The position numbers and the translations under genes were made by a program. DNA of 64,000 nucleotides from contig NZ_CP080623.1 of NCBI RefSeq assembly GCF_019599045.1, positions 22,501 through 86,500 on the forward strand, written 5' to 3'. Numbering within the stretch: position 1 is the first letter of the stretch; each line of letters starts with the position of its first letter. The stretch comes from Roseovarius sp. SCSIO 43702 (GTDB lineage: Bacteria; Pseudomonadota; Alphaproteobacteria; Rhodobacterales; Rhodobacteraceae). Positions 37,124-45,718 of the stretch are shown piece after piece. The notes under the pieces are model-generated. The model was not told the origin of the DNA, ran no database searches, and saw only the letters and a program-made list of their open reading frames with translations.

Positions 37124-37497
37124 ATGCAGCTCTCGATGATGAGAGCGGGCAGCGCGCCGAAGATCACGCCGATTGCCGAGACCATCGCCAGCAGGAGCCC
37201 GGCATGGCCCAGGAACTCCTTGCGATGCGGCTTCGTAGCGCGATCATGCACGTAATTCTCTCCGGGCCGGTAATCCCACTGCCGCCAGGCCCGCCATCCG
37301 AGAAACCCGATCAGCGCCAGCGCGAGAATGGTCAGCGCACCGACGCCCAGCCGCGCAAGGTCCGGTGCACCCATCTTCACGCAGGCCAGGGACATCACCG
37401 CGTAGCACAGCACGAAATGAAACGCCCAGACCGTCGGGGCAAGGATCATGTGCCACAGGCTGCGATGACGATATGGCGGTTTCTCGTCCTGTCTCAT
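37120..37497 (-). CDS. small membrane protein of the oxidase operon
   Basis: A 125-residue protein with about three hydrophobic segments: LWHMILAPTVWAFHFVLCYAVMSLACV, LGVGALTILALALIGFLGWRAW and FLGHAGLLLAMVSAIGVIFGALPALII. I do not recognise a named family. The His residue near HMILAPTVW and its coupling (ATGA overlap on both sides) to CtaDE and CtaG suggest an oxidase assembly factor or accessory subunit, such as a small subunit IV-like protein. This is inference from context. Confidence 0.65.
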   Translation of the reverse strand: MRQDEKPPYRHRSLWHMILAPTVWAFHFVLCYAVMSLACVKMGAPDLARLGVGALTILALALIGFLGWRAWRQWDYRPGENYVHDRATKPHRKEFLGHAGLLLAMVSAIGVIFGALPALIIESCI

Positions 37498-40100
37498 GAC
37501 ACGAGCCTCGGGAAGACACCCATCATCAGCGCGGTGACAAGGCCGGTGAGGCACAGGAAATGCCAGAAAAGGGTCACGTTGCACAGGTCCGCGTCGTATC
37601 GCGGCGTGAGCTTGCCCGCCAAGCTGCCCGCAAGGCAGTAGAGAAGCATGATGACCGCCACGGCCGAATGCGCGCCGACCCACACACCCAGCGCATACAT
37701 CATCGCCGGATAGGCATGGCTCGCGGGCTCCAGCCCCGGCAGCCACAGCGCGAGGCCCATCGCCCCCGCCGCCCCCAGCGTCGCCACCACCGCAGCGACC
37801 AGCAAGGCGCGCGCGGCGCCCCGCCGTTCGCGCCGGTTCAACCCGCGTGCCGCCACCGTCGCGCCCCAGGCCAGCACGAACCCGACCGCCGACACCGTCA
37901 CCCACACCGCGTCGGCATGGGACGTGCCCTCGGGCGGAAAATCGGGCCGCGCCGTCCAGAAGAAGAACACGCCGAACACGATGCTGGCAAAGGCCGTCGC
38001 GTCGCCCAGCATGGTGATGAACATCGCCCACCATCCCGGCGCGCGCCAGCCCGAGACATAGACCGGCAGGCGCAGGCCCAGCCCCACGTCGCGATCCGGC
38101 GCCTTGGGAACCTGCGCCGTCGCGGTCCAGAGCCAGTAGATGATGAACCCCACGGCAACGGCCCCCGACATCGCGGCCAGCATGTAGAACTTGAAGACCG
38201 GGAGGATGAACGCCCCCCCGGTGAACGCGGCCGCCCAGAGCGTGCACCACGCCGGACCGGTGATCGGCACCACCGCCTGTGGCAAGGCATCCACCGCCGA
38301 GGTCACCATGGTCTCGCGCTTCAGCCCCGGCGCATCGGGCATGTAGAACCGCCCGCCGTCTAGCCGCTCCATGAACTTGTGATCCTCCCACAGCGGATAG
38401 CGGGAGGTGACGTAGGGCACGCTCCGCACGCCCCAGTTCTCTTCGGGAATGTCATGCGACCATTCAAGCGTTCCGGCGTCCCAGGGGTTGCGCTCGCTCA
38501 GCGGCTCATGCCGCTTGGGCCGGATCAGGTCCCACACGAAGACGAGGATGCCGGCGGCAATGATGAAGCTGCCCACGGAGGAAATCATGTTGAGCCAGCC
38601 CCACTCCATCTCGCTCGAATAGGTGGCGACACGGCGCGGCATCCCCAGAAGCCCCGTGAGGTGCATGGGCAGGAAACAGATGTTGAAGCCGGAAAAGGTC
38701 AGCCAGAACGCGATTTTCCCCAGACGGTCCGACATCATCCGCTTGGCGAAGAACGGGTAGAAGTAATAGACCCCGCCGATGATCGGAAAGACCAGCCCGC
38801 CGAAGAGCGTGTAATGCAGGTGTGCCACGATGAAATAGGTGTCGTGCACCTGCCAGTCGAACGGCGCGAGCGCGACCATGACGCCCGTCAAGCCGCCGAT
38901 GGTGAAGATCGCAAGGGCGCCCGCGATCCAGAGCATCGGCAGGATCATCTTGACCCGCCCGACCATGAGCGTCGCGACGAAGGCGAATATCTGCACGCCG
39001 GTCGGGATCACCACCGCCTCGCTCGCCGCCGAGAAGAAGCCCAGCGAGAGCGAGGGCAGGCCGGTCGTGAACATATGATGCACCCAGAGGCCGAAACTCA
39101 GGAACCCCACGCCCACCGCCGACAGCACGATCCACGAATACCCGACGATCGGTCTCTGCGCGGCCGTGGGCACCACCATGGCGGCAACGGCGATCGCGGG
39201 CAGGAAGACGATATAGACCTCCGGGTGTCCGAAGATCCAGAAAAGGTGCTGCCACAGGATCGGGTCTCCGCCCCGGTCCGGATCGAAGAAGGGCCAGTCG
39301 AGCGAGCGCTGGAGTTCGAACAGGAAATCACCGGCGATGAGCGGCGGGAAAGCGAAGAGGATCATCACCCCCACGACCAGCACGTACCATCCGTAAAGCG
39401 GCATGATGTTGATCCGCATGCCGGGTGGCCGCGTCTTGACGACGCCCACGATCAGTTCGACCGCCGCGGCGATCGACGCGATTTCGATGAAGGAAAGACC
39501 CAGAAGCCAGATATCCGGCCCCACCCCCTCCTGCTCGGTGGCGAGGGGGGGATACATGAACCACCCCGACTTGGGCGAGGCATCGAACAGGATCGAACCC
39601 AACACGAACGACCCGCCGATCAGGAACGACCAGAAGCCGAAGGCCGAGAGACGGGGAAACGGCAAGTCACGCGCTCCGAGCACGGCCGGCAGGACCAGGA
39701 TCGAGATCGCCTCGAACATCGGCACGGCGAAGAGGAACATCATCGCCGAGCCGTGCATCGTGAAGAACTGGTTGAAGCGGTCGGCACTCAGGAAATCGTT
39801 TTCGGGCACGGCGAGCTGCACCCGTATCAACAGCGCCAGGACACCCGCGCAAAGCATGAATCCCAGCGCCGCGAACGAGTACCAGATACCGACATCCGTA
39901 TTGTTCACCTCGGACCAGTAGCGCCAGCCCTTCGGTACTTCCCACGCCTTCCTGAGCCGCCCCTCCCGCGCCTCCCGCTCCGCCGGATCGACCGGCGCAT
40001 CGAGCATCTCCTCGGTGGGCGGATAGGTCCCCGAGGGCTCGGCGGCCTGCCCCTCCCCGGCTGGGGTGTCGCGATGGTCCGGTATCGTCGTCTCGGTCAT
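37494..40100 (-). CDS. ctaD: fused cytochrome c oxidase subunits I and III
   Basis: An 868-residue protein. Residues about 55-560 are subunit I: MHGSAMMFLFAVPMFEA, IFGHPEVYIVFLPAIAV (Glu of the D channel and CuB His), WVHHMFTTGLP, VHDTYFIVAHLHYTLFGG (haem a/a3 His ligands). From about 640 the sequence is subunit III-like (APGWWAMFITMLGDATAFASIVFGVFFFWTARP...HAYPAMMYALGVWVGAHSAVAVIM). The I+III fusion is known in caa3/ba3-like oxidases. Haem-copper ligands appear intact. It is the core of a proton-pumping terminal oxidase that reduces O2. Translation is coupled to subunit II by an ATGA overlap. Confidence 0.9.
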   Translation of the reverse strand: MTETTIPDHRDTPAGEGQAAEPSGTYPPTEEMLDAPVDPAEREAREGRLRKAWEVPKGWRYWSEVNNTDVGIWYSFAALGFMLCAGVLALLIRVQLAVPENDFLSADRFNQFFTMHGSAMMFLFAVPMFEAISILVLPAVLGARDLPFPRLSAFGFWSFLIGGSFVLGSILFDASPKSGWFMYPPLATEQEGVGPDIWLLGLSFIEIASIAAAVELIVGVVKTRPPGMRINIMPLYGWYVLVVGVMILFAFPPLIAGDFLFELQRSLDWPFFDPDRGGDPILWQHLFWIFGHPEVYIVFLPAIAVAAMVVPTAAQRPIVGYSWIVLSAVGVGFLSFGLWVHHMFTTGLPSLSLGFFSAASEAVVIPTGVQIFAFVATLMVGRVKMILPMLWIAGALAIFTIGGLTGVMVALAPFDWQVHDTYFIVAHLHYTLFGGLVFPIIGGVYYFYPFFAKRMMSDRLGKIAFWLTFSGFNICFLPMHLTGLLGMPRRVATYSSEMEWGWLNMISSVGSFIIAAGILVFVWDLIRPKRHEPLSERNPWDAGTLEWSHDIPEENWGVRSVPYVTSRYPLWEDHKFMERLDGGRFYMPDAPGLKRETMVTSAVDALPQAVVPITGPAWCTLWAAAFTGGAFILPVFKFYMLAAMSGAVAVGFIIYWLWTATAQVPKAPDRDVGLGLRLPVYVSGWRAPGWWAMFITMLGDATAFASIVFGVFFFWTARPDFPPEGTSHADAVWVTVSAVGFVLAWGATVAARGLNRRERRGAARALLVAAVVATLGAAGAMGLALWLPGLEPASHAYPAMMYALGVWVGAHSAVAVIMLLYCLAGSLAGKLTPRYDADLCNVTLFWHFLCLTGLVTALMMGVFPRLVS

Positions 40101-41071
40101 TCCAGGCTCATCAGGTAGGTGGCGAGGGCGTCCAGGTCGCGCTCGGCAAGGTGATCATAAGCGGGCATCTCGACGCCGGGCTTGAACGCCGCGGGATCGG
40201 CGATCCAGTCACGCAGCGCCGCGTGGCTCATCGGCAGAATACCCGCCGCGAGCGTGGTGCGCCCCGCAAGGTGGGTGAGGTCCGGCCCGACATTTCCGCT
40301 CGCCGCCGTTCCCCGGACCCGGTGACATCCGCCGCACCCCTCCGCCAGGAAGACCTCGCGGCCCCGGCGTTCCGTCTCGGTCTCGGGCGTCATCGCATCG
40401 CGCGCCTCCCGTGCCAGCCAGTCATCGAAGGCCTCGGGCGTCATGACGACGGCCCCGAATGCCATGTAGGCATGGCTCTCGCCGCAGAACTCGGTGCACT
40501 GGCCGCGATAGACACCGGGTTTCTCGGGTTCGAGCGACATCCGCGTCTCGCGCCCCGGGATCATGTCCGTCTTGCCGCCCAGCGTCGGGATCCAGAATGA
40601 ATGGATCACCCGCTCGGCATTCAGCTTGATCTCGCTCCGCTGCCCGGTCGGAAGGCGCACCTCGTTCGCCGACACAACCGGCGCTTCGGCTCCGTCGGGC
40701 CAGTATTCCACCCGCCACCAGTATTGATGCCCCGTCACCCGCAGCGTCAGCCCTTCGCCCTCCGCCCGCTGCTTCGGCATCTCCGACAGCGCATAGATCA
40801 GGAGACCCGCAAGCACGACCGTCGGGAACACGATGCCGCCCCCGATGATGAGCGCCTCCGCGCCCTTCCGGCTCAGCGGCTGCGGTGCGATCCTGGTGAC
40901 GAAAAAGATCAGCCCGTTGAGCGCCACCCAGAGAATCACGGCGCCGATCAGCATCACCCAGAACAGGTCGGAAAGCACCTGCGCATCGCGCCCCGCCGGG
41001 TCGAGGACCGACTGGACCCCCTCGCAGCCGCCAAGCGGCAGGATCGTCAACGCCGCCGCCGCTCGTCTCAA
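40097..41071 (-). CDS. ctaC: cytochrome c oxidase subunit II with fused cytochrome c
   Basis: A 324-residue lipoprotein-like subunit II: lipobox LGGC (C16), two membrane helices, and the CuA domain with H157 (VIHSFWIP), C192, C196, H200 and M203 in QCTEFCGESHAYM. The C-terminal cytochrome c has CGGCH (246-250), so the enzyme is caa3-like. The start is a TTG at 41071 whose TTGA overlaps the exoD stop; GGTGGTGA is upstream. No ATG in this frame yields a membrane leader. This makes a coupled TTG start the best choice. Confidence 0.85.
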   Translation of the reverse strand: MRRAAAALTILPLGGCEGVQSVLDPAGRDAQVLSDLFWVMLIGAVILWVALNGLIFFVTRIAPQPLSRKGAEALIIGGGIVFPTVVLAGLLIYALSEMPKQRAEGEGLTLRVTGHQYWWRVEYWPDGAEAPVVSANEVRLPTGQRSEIKLNAERVIHSFWIPTLGGKTDMIPGRETRMSLEPEKPGVYRGQCTEFCGESHAYMAFGAVVMTPEAFDDWLAREARDAMTPETETERRGREVFLAEGCGGCHRVRGTAASGNVGPDLTHLAGRTTLAAGILPMSHAALRDWIADPAAFKPGVEMPAYDHLAERDLDALATYLMSLE

Positions 41072-41682
41072 GTCACCACCCTGTAGATCAGGTAGAATAC
41101 GGCCCCGTATGGTAACAGGGCGATGAGGAAGAAGACGCCGTCCTCCGTCAGCATGGCCATCACGAGGAAGCAGACCGCGATCGCGCATAGCGAGGACGAG
41201 AAGGGAATGAATTCGAGGAACGGCATGGCCGCGCCGGTCACGACGCAAAGCCCCTGCGGCACCCAGATCATCGGCCGGTGGAACAGGAAGGTCATCCGGT
41301 CCTTCGTGCGCCGCTCGATCCAGCGCACATAGGGCTCCGCCGTCTCGAGCCCATCGCGGAGCTTGCGCCCCTTGATCGAACGCCTCGTCACGAACCCCGG
41401 CAGCCAGGCGCGCCGGAACCGGAACAGAAGCTCGAAGGACAGGATCGCGATCATCACGCCGCAGATCATGGACACGCCCGGTATTCCCGACAAGGGCGTC
41501 GCACAGATCAACGCGGGAATCAGCACGAGCGGAAGCAGCCCATGATCGCCAAGCCGGTCGAGCACGTCCCCGAACGACACCTCGTCCTGCGACGTCAGCG
41601 ATTCGAGCTCGTCCATGATTTCCAGAAGCGGACCATCATCCGCGGCGTGCTGTCCCTGCTTCTTCGTGGCACCCGCGCTCAT
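41068..41682 (-). CDS. exoD: ExoD-family membrane protein
   Basis: A 204-residue protein: SFGDVLDRLGDHGLLPLVLIPALICATPLSGIPGVSMICGVMIAILSFELLFRF is the ExoD/exopolysaccharide synthesis D family start, then helices near WVPQGLCVVTGAAMPFLEFIPFSSSLCAIAVCFLVMAMLTEDG. The name comes from rhizobial exopolysaccharide mutants; biochemical function is unknown. The ATG at 41682 has GGGAG 9 bases upstream. It leads the oxidase operon by a 4-base overlap with ctaC, an unexpected pairing. Confidence 0.82.
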   Translation of the reverse strand: MSAGATKKQGQHAADDGPLLEIMDELESLTSQDEVSFGDVLDRLGDHGLLPLVLIPALICATPLSGIPGVSMICGVMIAILSFELLFRFRRAWLPGFVTRRSIKGRKLRDGLETAEPYVRWIERRTKDRMTFLFHRPMIWVPQGLCVVTGAAMPFLEFIPFSSSLCAIAVCFLVMAMLTEDGVFFLIALLPYGAVFYLIYRVVT

Positions 41683-41900
41683 TGCAACGCTCCCGTCCGG
41701 CATCGCACGTCCGAAGAGGCCCGCATCACTGGTTTCGACATACGCTATACCCTCCGGACACCGGTTCACGGTCGAAGATCAACCGCGCAGGTCGCCCTGG
41801 GTTCCGCCGGTCGCGGAACGTCGAGCGGCTCTCCGGCCCTGCCACTTCCTCTCGATCTGTGCCAGAGATCGGTCCAACGATCCCGACGAAAGACCATGCC

Positions 41901-43154
41901 ATGATTCGCACCCGCCCCGATCTCGTCTCCGCCATTCGTGACCGTTTCGCGCATGTCGATGCCTGTCCCTTCCAGGGCCCGCGCATCTTCTTCGAGAACG
42001 CGGGCGGCGCGCTCACGCTCAACTCGGTGGTGGAAACCTCCGCCCGCTTCGCCGCGATCCCCGACAACCAGGGGCGCGACAACGCGGCAAGCCATGCGCT
42101 CGTCGATATCATCACCCGCGCCAAGGCTGACATGGCCACGCTGATGAACGCCTCATCGGGTCAGTTCTTCGTGGGCGAAAGCGGCACCGAGCTACTCTTT
42201 CGCCTGATCCGCACGGCCTGTGTGAACGCACCGTCGGGCGGACGGGTCATCGGCTCGTCCATCGAACATCCCGCCAGCCGCTCGGCCGCGCGCCGCTGGG
42301 CCGGGATCGCGGGGCTGCCATATATCGACGTGGGCCATGATGACCCCACGGGACAGGTCACGCCCGATCACTACCGCGCGCATATGACACCGGACGTGGC
42401 GGTGGCGACGATCCTGCACGCCTCGCCCGTGACCGGCATCGGCATGGACGTGGCCGGCATCGCCGCAGCCATCCGCGAGGTAGCGCCCGAGGCCTTCATC
42501 ATCGTCGACGGCATCCAGCACGCGGCGCATGGCCGGATCGACATCGACGCCTACGGCATCGACGGCTACGCGATCTCGCCCTACAAGATGTTCTCGCGCC
42601 ATGGCTTCGGGGTCGCCTGGATCTCGGACCGGATGACCGCGCTCCCCCACGACATGCTGGCCGGTGCCCCCGAAACCGGCTGGGAGTTCGGGACACGCGA
42701 CACCGGCAGCTACGCCACCATGTCCGACGTGGTCGCCTACCTCGACTGGCTGGGCGGCGAGGTCTCCGACGCCACCGACCGCCGCGCCCGGATCGAGGCG
42801 GCAGGCGCGGCGATCCACGACTACGAGACGCATCTCACCCGCGCCATGATCCACGGCACCGGGAACCTCCCGGGGCTCGCCGACCTGCCCGGCGTCACGA
42901 TCCTCGGCGGCGCCGACAATCCCGCGCGCGAAGGACTGGTCTGCATCTCGGTCGAGGGTCACGCCTCGGCCGATATCGTGCGCCGGCTGGGCGAGCAGGG
43001 CATCCGCACCCACACGCGCAAGGCCGACCACTATTCGGGCAACATCCTCGATCCGCTGGGGCTTTCGGATGCCGTGCGCATCTCGCTTTGCCATTACAAC
43101 ACCGAGGCCGAGGTCGCGGCGCTTCTCACCGCCCTGCGCGAGATGCTCGACTGA
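41901..43154 (+). CDS. class V aminotransferase / cysteine desulfurase-like PLP enzyme
   Basis: A 417-residue class V aminotransferase-fold protein: IFFENAGGALTLNSVVE (substrate/glycine region), GESGTELLFRLIR, the PLP-contact SSIEHPASRSAARRW (H123), AFIIVDGIQHAAHG (D203), and the PLP lysine in ISPYKMFSRHGFGVAW (K229). A family Cys of cysteine desulfurases cannot be placed with confidence, so transaminase, desulfurase or lyase remain open. The ATG at 41901 begins the domain. It lies just upstream of the TetR gene and may be controlled by it. Confidence 0.82.
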   Translation: MIRTRPDLVSAIRDRFAHVDACPFQGPRIFFENAGGALTLNSVVETSARFAAIPDNQGRDNAASHALVDIITRAKADMATLMNASSGQFFVGESGTELLFRLIRTACVNAPSGGRVIGSSIEHPASRSAARRWAGIAGLPYIDVGHDDPTGQVTPDHYRAHMTPDVAVATILHASPVTGIGMDVAGIAAAIREVAPEAFIIVDGIQHAAHGRIDIDAYGIDGYAISPYKMFSRHGFGVAWISDRMTALPHDMLAGAPETGWEFGTRDTGSYATMSDVVAYLDWLGGEVSDATDRRARIEAAGAAIHDYETHLTRAMIHGTGNLPGLADLPGVTILGGADNPAREGLVCISVEGHASADIVRRLGEQGIRTHTRKADHYSGNILDPLGLSDAVRISLCHYNTEAEVAALLTALREMLD

Positions 43155-43190
43155 CAGGGGGACGCATCACTCCGCGGGAGGAATCTATTA

Positions 43191-43232
43191 CGGACCATTT
43201 GGTCCGAGGCCCGTTGCGGACTATATGGTAAC
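43191..43232 (+). promoter_or_regulatory. two palindromic operators over the TetR promoter
   Basis: CGGACCATTTGGTCCG (43191-43206) has perfect 7-base arms; a related 11/16 match, CGGACTATATGGTAAC, lies at 43217-43232. A promoter can be drawn with TTGGTC (43199-43204), 17 bases, then TATATG (43222-43227), so each operator overlaps one promoter element. This is the layout expected for TetR autorepression. The operators start 37 bases after the aminotransferase stop. Confidence 0.6.
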
Positions 43233-43257
43233 ATATAGACGAAGAGGAGGCCCAGAC

Positions 43258-43827
43258 ATGGCGCGACCCCGTGAATTCGATCCGTCGAAGGCGTTGAACG
43301 ATATCCAGAAGGCGTTCTGGATGAATGGCTATCATGGCACCTCGATGCACGATCTCGAGGACGCCACCGGCCTGCGCAAACAGTCGCTCTACCGCGAATT
43401 CGGCAACAAGGACGCGATGTACGAGCGCGCGATGGACCTCTACATCAACCGCGACGTGGCCGACCTCGCGGGCGCGCTCGAAGGGCCGGGCGATGCGTCA
43501 TCGCGGTTTCGACATTTCTTCGACCGCGTTCTCGAAGCGCCCCGTGCCGGTGACAGATCGGGCTGCTTCCTGTGCAATTCCGCCATCGACCGCGCACACG
43601 AGGACGAAGCGACCGCCGAAACCGCGCGCGAGGGTATCGCGGGCACGGTTTCGTTGTTCGAGGACGTGCTGGCCGCAAGTCCGCCCTACGATTCCGATGC
43701 CGCCGCGCGCCATTTCACCGCGCTGACCATCGCGTCGGGCTACCTGGGCCTGCGCGTCATGATCCGCGCGGGCGTGCCCATCGACACGCTGGACGAAGTC
43801 GCGGACTACCTCGTCGCCTCCGTCTGA
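43258..43827 (+). CDS. TetR/AcrR family transcriptional regulator
   Basis: A 189-residue TetR-family repressor. The N-terminal helix-turn-helix is ALNDIQKAFWMNGYHGTSMHDLEDATGLRKQSLYREFGNKDAMYERAM. The C-terminal ligand/dimer domain has GCFLCNSAIDRAHEDEA, with two cysteines that could sense thiol-reactive or redox signals, as in some NemR-like members (inference). GAGGAGG lies 8 bases before the ATG. Two palindromes sit in its promoter. Likely targets are itself, the neighbouring PLP enzyme, or the convergent SDR/CaiB operon; the operators face its own promoter. Confidence 0.9.
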   Translation: MARPREFDPSKALNDIQKAFWMNGYHGTSMHDLEDATGLRKQSLYREFGNKDAMYERAMDLYINRDVADLAGALEGPGDASSRFRHFFDRVLEAPRAGDRSGCFLCNSAIDRAHEDEATAETAREGIAGTVSLFEDVLAASPPYDSDAAARHFTALTIASGYLGLRVMIRAGVPIDTLDEVADYLVASV

Positions 43828-43840
43828 GGCTGGCGCCGCG

Positions 43841-44605
43841 TCATTTCAGCAAGAGCCCGCCATCGACCACCAGGTCCGCCCCGGTGATATAGGAGGCCCC
43901 GTCCGAAAGGAGGAAGGCCGCCGCGCGGGCCACCTCGTCGGGACGTGCCACCCGGCCGAGCGGGGCGAAGCTGCCCGCCTCGGCAAGCTTCTCGTCGCTG
44001 TCCCACCGCGCCTGCATGGGTGTCGCGACCGAGCCGGGATAGACGGTATTCGACCGGATCCCGTCCCGCGCGAGCTGCATGGCCAGTGACCGCGACAGCG
44101 CCGCCACCCCGGCCTTGGCGGTCGAATAGGCATCCTGTGGCTTGGGATCGCCCCGCAGGCATTGCACGGTCGAGAAATGCACCATCGCGCCGCCGCCGGT
44201 CTTGCGCATATGCGGCACCGCCGCGCGCGCGGTGTGGACCATGGATTTCAGCGTGATCCCGAAAACCTCGTCCCAGACACCCATGTCGATGTCGAGCAGG
44301 CTCACATCCCGATCGAACCAGAGCACCCCCGCCACGTTCGCGAGATAATCGAGCCGCCCGAACCGCGCCGCCCCCTCGTCGATGGCGGCGCGCACGAAGT
44401 TCTCGTCGCGCAAGTCGCCCTCGAAGAAGGCCAGCCGCGCATCATGCGCCGTCAGCGCGTCGGGACTGGGCTTCAGGTCGATCGCGATCACGCTCCCCCC
44501 CGCCTCGAGAATGATCGTGGCAAGCGCAAGGCCCATGCCTCCGCCCGCCCCGGTCACGACGGCCACGCGGTCCGAGAAATCGAAAGCGATCTGCTGGCGG
44601 TCCAT
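43841..44605 (-). CDS. short-chain dehydrogenase/reductase
   Basis: A 254-residue classical SDR. The Rossmann motif is VVTGAGGGMGLALA (TGxxxGxG), NVAGV follows, and YSTAKAGVAAL gives the catalytic Tyr-x3-Lys (with a Ser/Thr in HFSTVQ). GADLVVDGGLLLK is the usual C-terminus. The substrate cannot be read from sequence. It starts 3 bases downstream of the CaiB-type CoA transferase, so both act on the same pathway, perhaps on a hydroxyacyl or carboxylic acid. It is convergent with the TetR gene. Confidence 0.85.
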   Translation of the reverse strand: MDRQQIAFDFSDRVAVVTGAGGGMGLALATIILEAGGSVIAIDLKPSPDALTAHDARLAFFEGDLRDENFVRAAIDEGAARFGRLDYLANVAGVLWFDRDVSLLDIDMGVWDEVFGITLKSMVHTARAAVPHMRKTGGGAMVHFSTVQCLRGDPKPQDAYSTAKAGVAALSRSLAMQLARDGIRSNTVYPGSVATPMQARWDSDEKLAEAGSFAPLGRVARPDEVARAAAFLLSDGASYITGADLVVDGGLLLK

Positions 44606-44608
44606 CTC

Positions 44609-45718
44609 CTACCCCTTGCCCAGTTTCGGGGACGCCCGATCGAGCTTCAGTTCCGCATCCGAAAAGGTGATAGGCGCGCGCACGCCCGGCACACCCTCGG
44701 GCGCGATCTGCATCCCCCGCGCCACGACCTGCGGATCGGCGAATACCTCGTCCATCTCGTTGATCGGCCCCGCGGGCACGCCCTCGGCCTCACAGGCGGC
44801 CAGAAGCGCCTCCTTCGAGAATTGCCGCGTGCGCTCCTCCAGAAGCACGTTGAGCCGCTCGCGGTTCTCCACGCGGTCGGCATTGGTCGCGAACTCGGGC
44901 GCATCGGCAAGCGCGTCGACCCCCAAGAGCCCGCAAAGGCGCCGGTATTGGGCATCGTTACCCACGGCGATGATGATGTGGCCATCCTCGCAGGCAAAGA
45001 CCTGGTAGGGGCTGAGATTGGGATGGAAATTGCCCAGTCTCTGCGGCGCCCGGCCCGTCGAGAGATAGTTCAGCGCCTGGTTCGCCGTCACGGCCACGGC
45101 CACGTCCAGAAGCGACATGTCGATCTGCTGGCCCTTGCCCGTGCGCTCCCGCTGGTGCAGCGCGGCGAGGATCGCGGTGGTCGCGTAGACGCCGGTGAAC
45201 ACATCCGTCACGGCCACGCCCACTTTCTGGGGCTGGCCATCGGGATCGCCGGTGATCGACATGAGCCCCGACATGCCCTGGATGATATAGTCATAGCCCG
45301 CGCGATGCGCATAAGGCCCGTCCTGTCCGAACCCGGTGATCGAGCAATAGACGAGGCGCGGGTTGATCTCCTTCACGCTGTCATAGTCGAGCCCGTATTT
45401 GGCGAGACCACCCACCTTGAAGTTCTCGATGACCACGTCCGCCTCGCGGATCAGGGCGCGGAGTTCGGCCTGACCTTCCTCGGTGCGAAAGTCGATGGCG
45501 ACGCTCGTCTTTCCGCGATTGCAGGAATGGAAATAGGCAGCCGTCCGGTCGCCCTCGCGCTCGATGAAGGGGGGTCCCCACTTGCGCGTGTCGTCACCGG
45601 CCGGGGCCTCCACCTTGATCACCTCGGCGCCGAGATCGGCCAGGGTCTGACCGGCCCAGGGACCGGCCAGGATACGGGCCAGTTCGACAACCTTCAAACC
45701 GTCGAGAGGCGCGCTCAT
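44609..45718 (-). CDS. CaiB/BaiF class III CoA transferase
   Basis: A 369-residue class III CoA transferase: VVELARILAGPWAGQTLADLGAEVIKVEAPAGDDTR, VAIDFRTEEGQAELRALIREADVVIENFKVGGLAKYGLDY, CSITGFGQDGPYAHRAGYDYIIQGMSGLM (with the catalytic Asp) and MSLLDVAVAV. It moves CoA between carboxylic acids. The ATG at 45718 begins the family sequence and overlaps the DsbA stop by 4 bases. It is placed between dsbA and an SDR, an accessory-looking insertion in a conserved repair/redox cluster. Confidence 0.9.
   Translation of the reverse strand: MSAPLDGLKVVELARILAGPWAGQTLADLGAEVIKVEAPAGDDTRKWGPPFIEREGDRTAAYFHSCNRGKTSVAIDFRTEEGQAELRALIREADVVIENFKVGGLAKYGLDYDSVKEINPRLVYCSITGFGQDGPYAHRAGYDYIIQGMSGLMSITGDPDGQPQKVGVAVTDVFTGVYATTAILAALHQRERTGKGQQIDMSLLDVAVAVTANQALNYLSTGRAPQRLGNFHPNLSPYQVFACEDGHIIIAVGNDAQYRRLCGLLGVDALADAPEFATNADRVENRERLNVLLEERTRQFSKEALLAACEAEGVPAGPINEMDEVFADPQVVARGMQIAPEGVPGVRAPITFSDAELKLDRASPKLGKG

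Noticed and set aside
38379..40118. Long plus-strand frame opposite the cytochrome oxidase gene
   Set aside because: It is the highly charged mirror of the hydrophobic subunit I/III gene, a typical antisense artefact.
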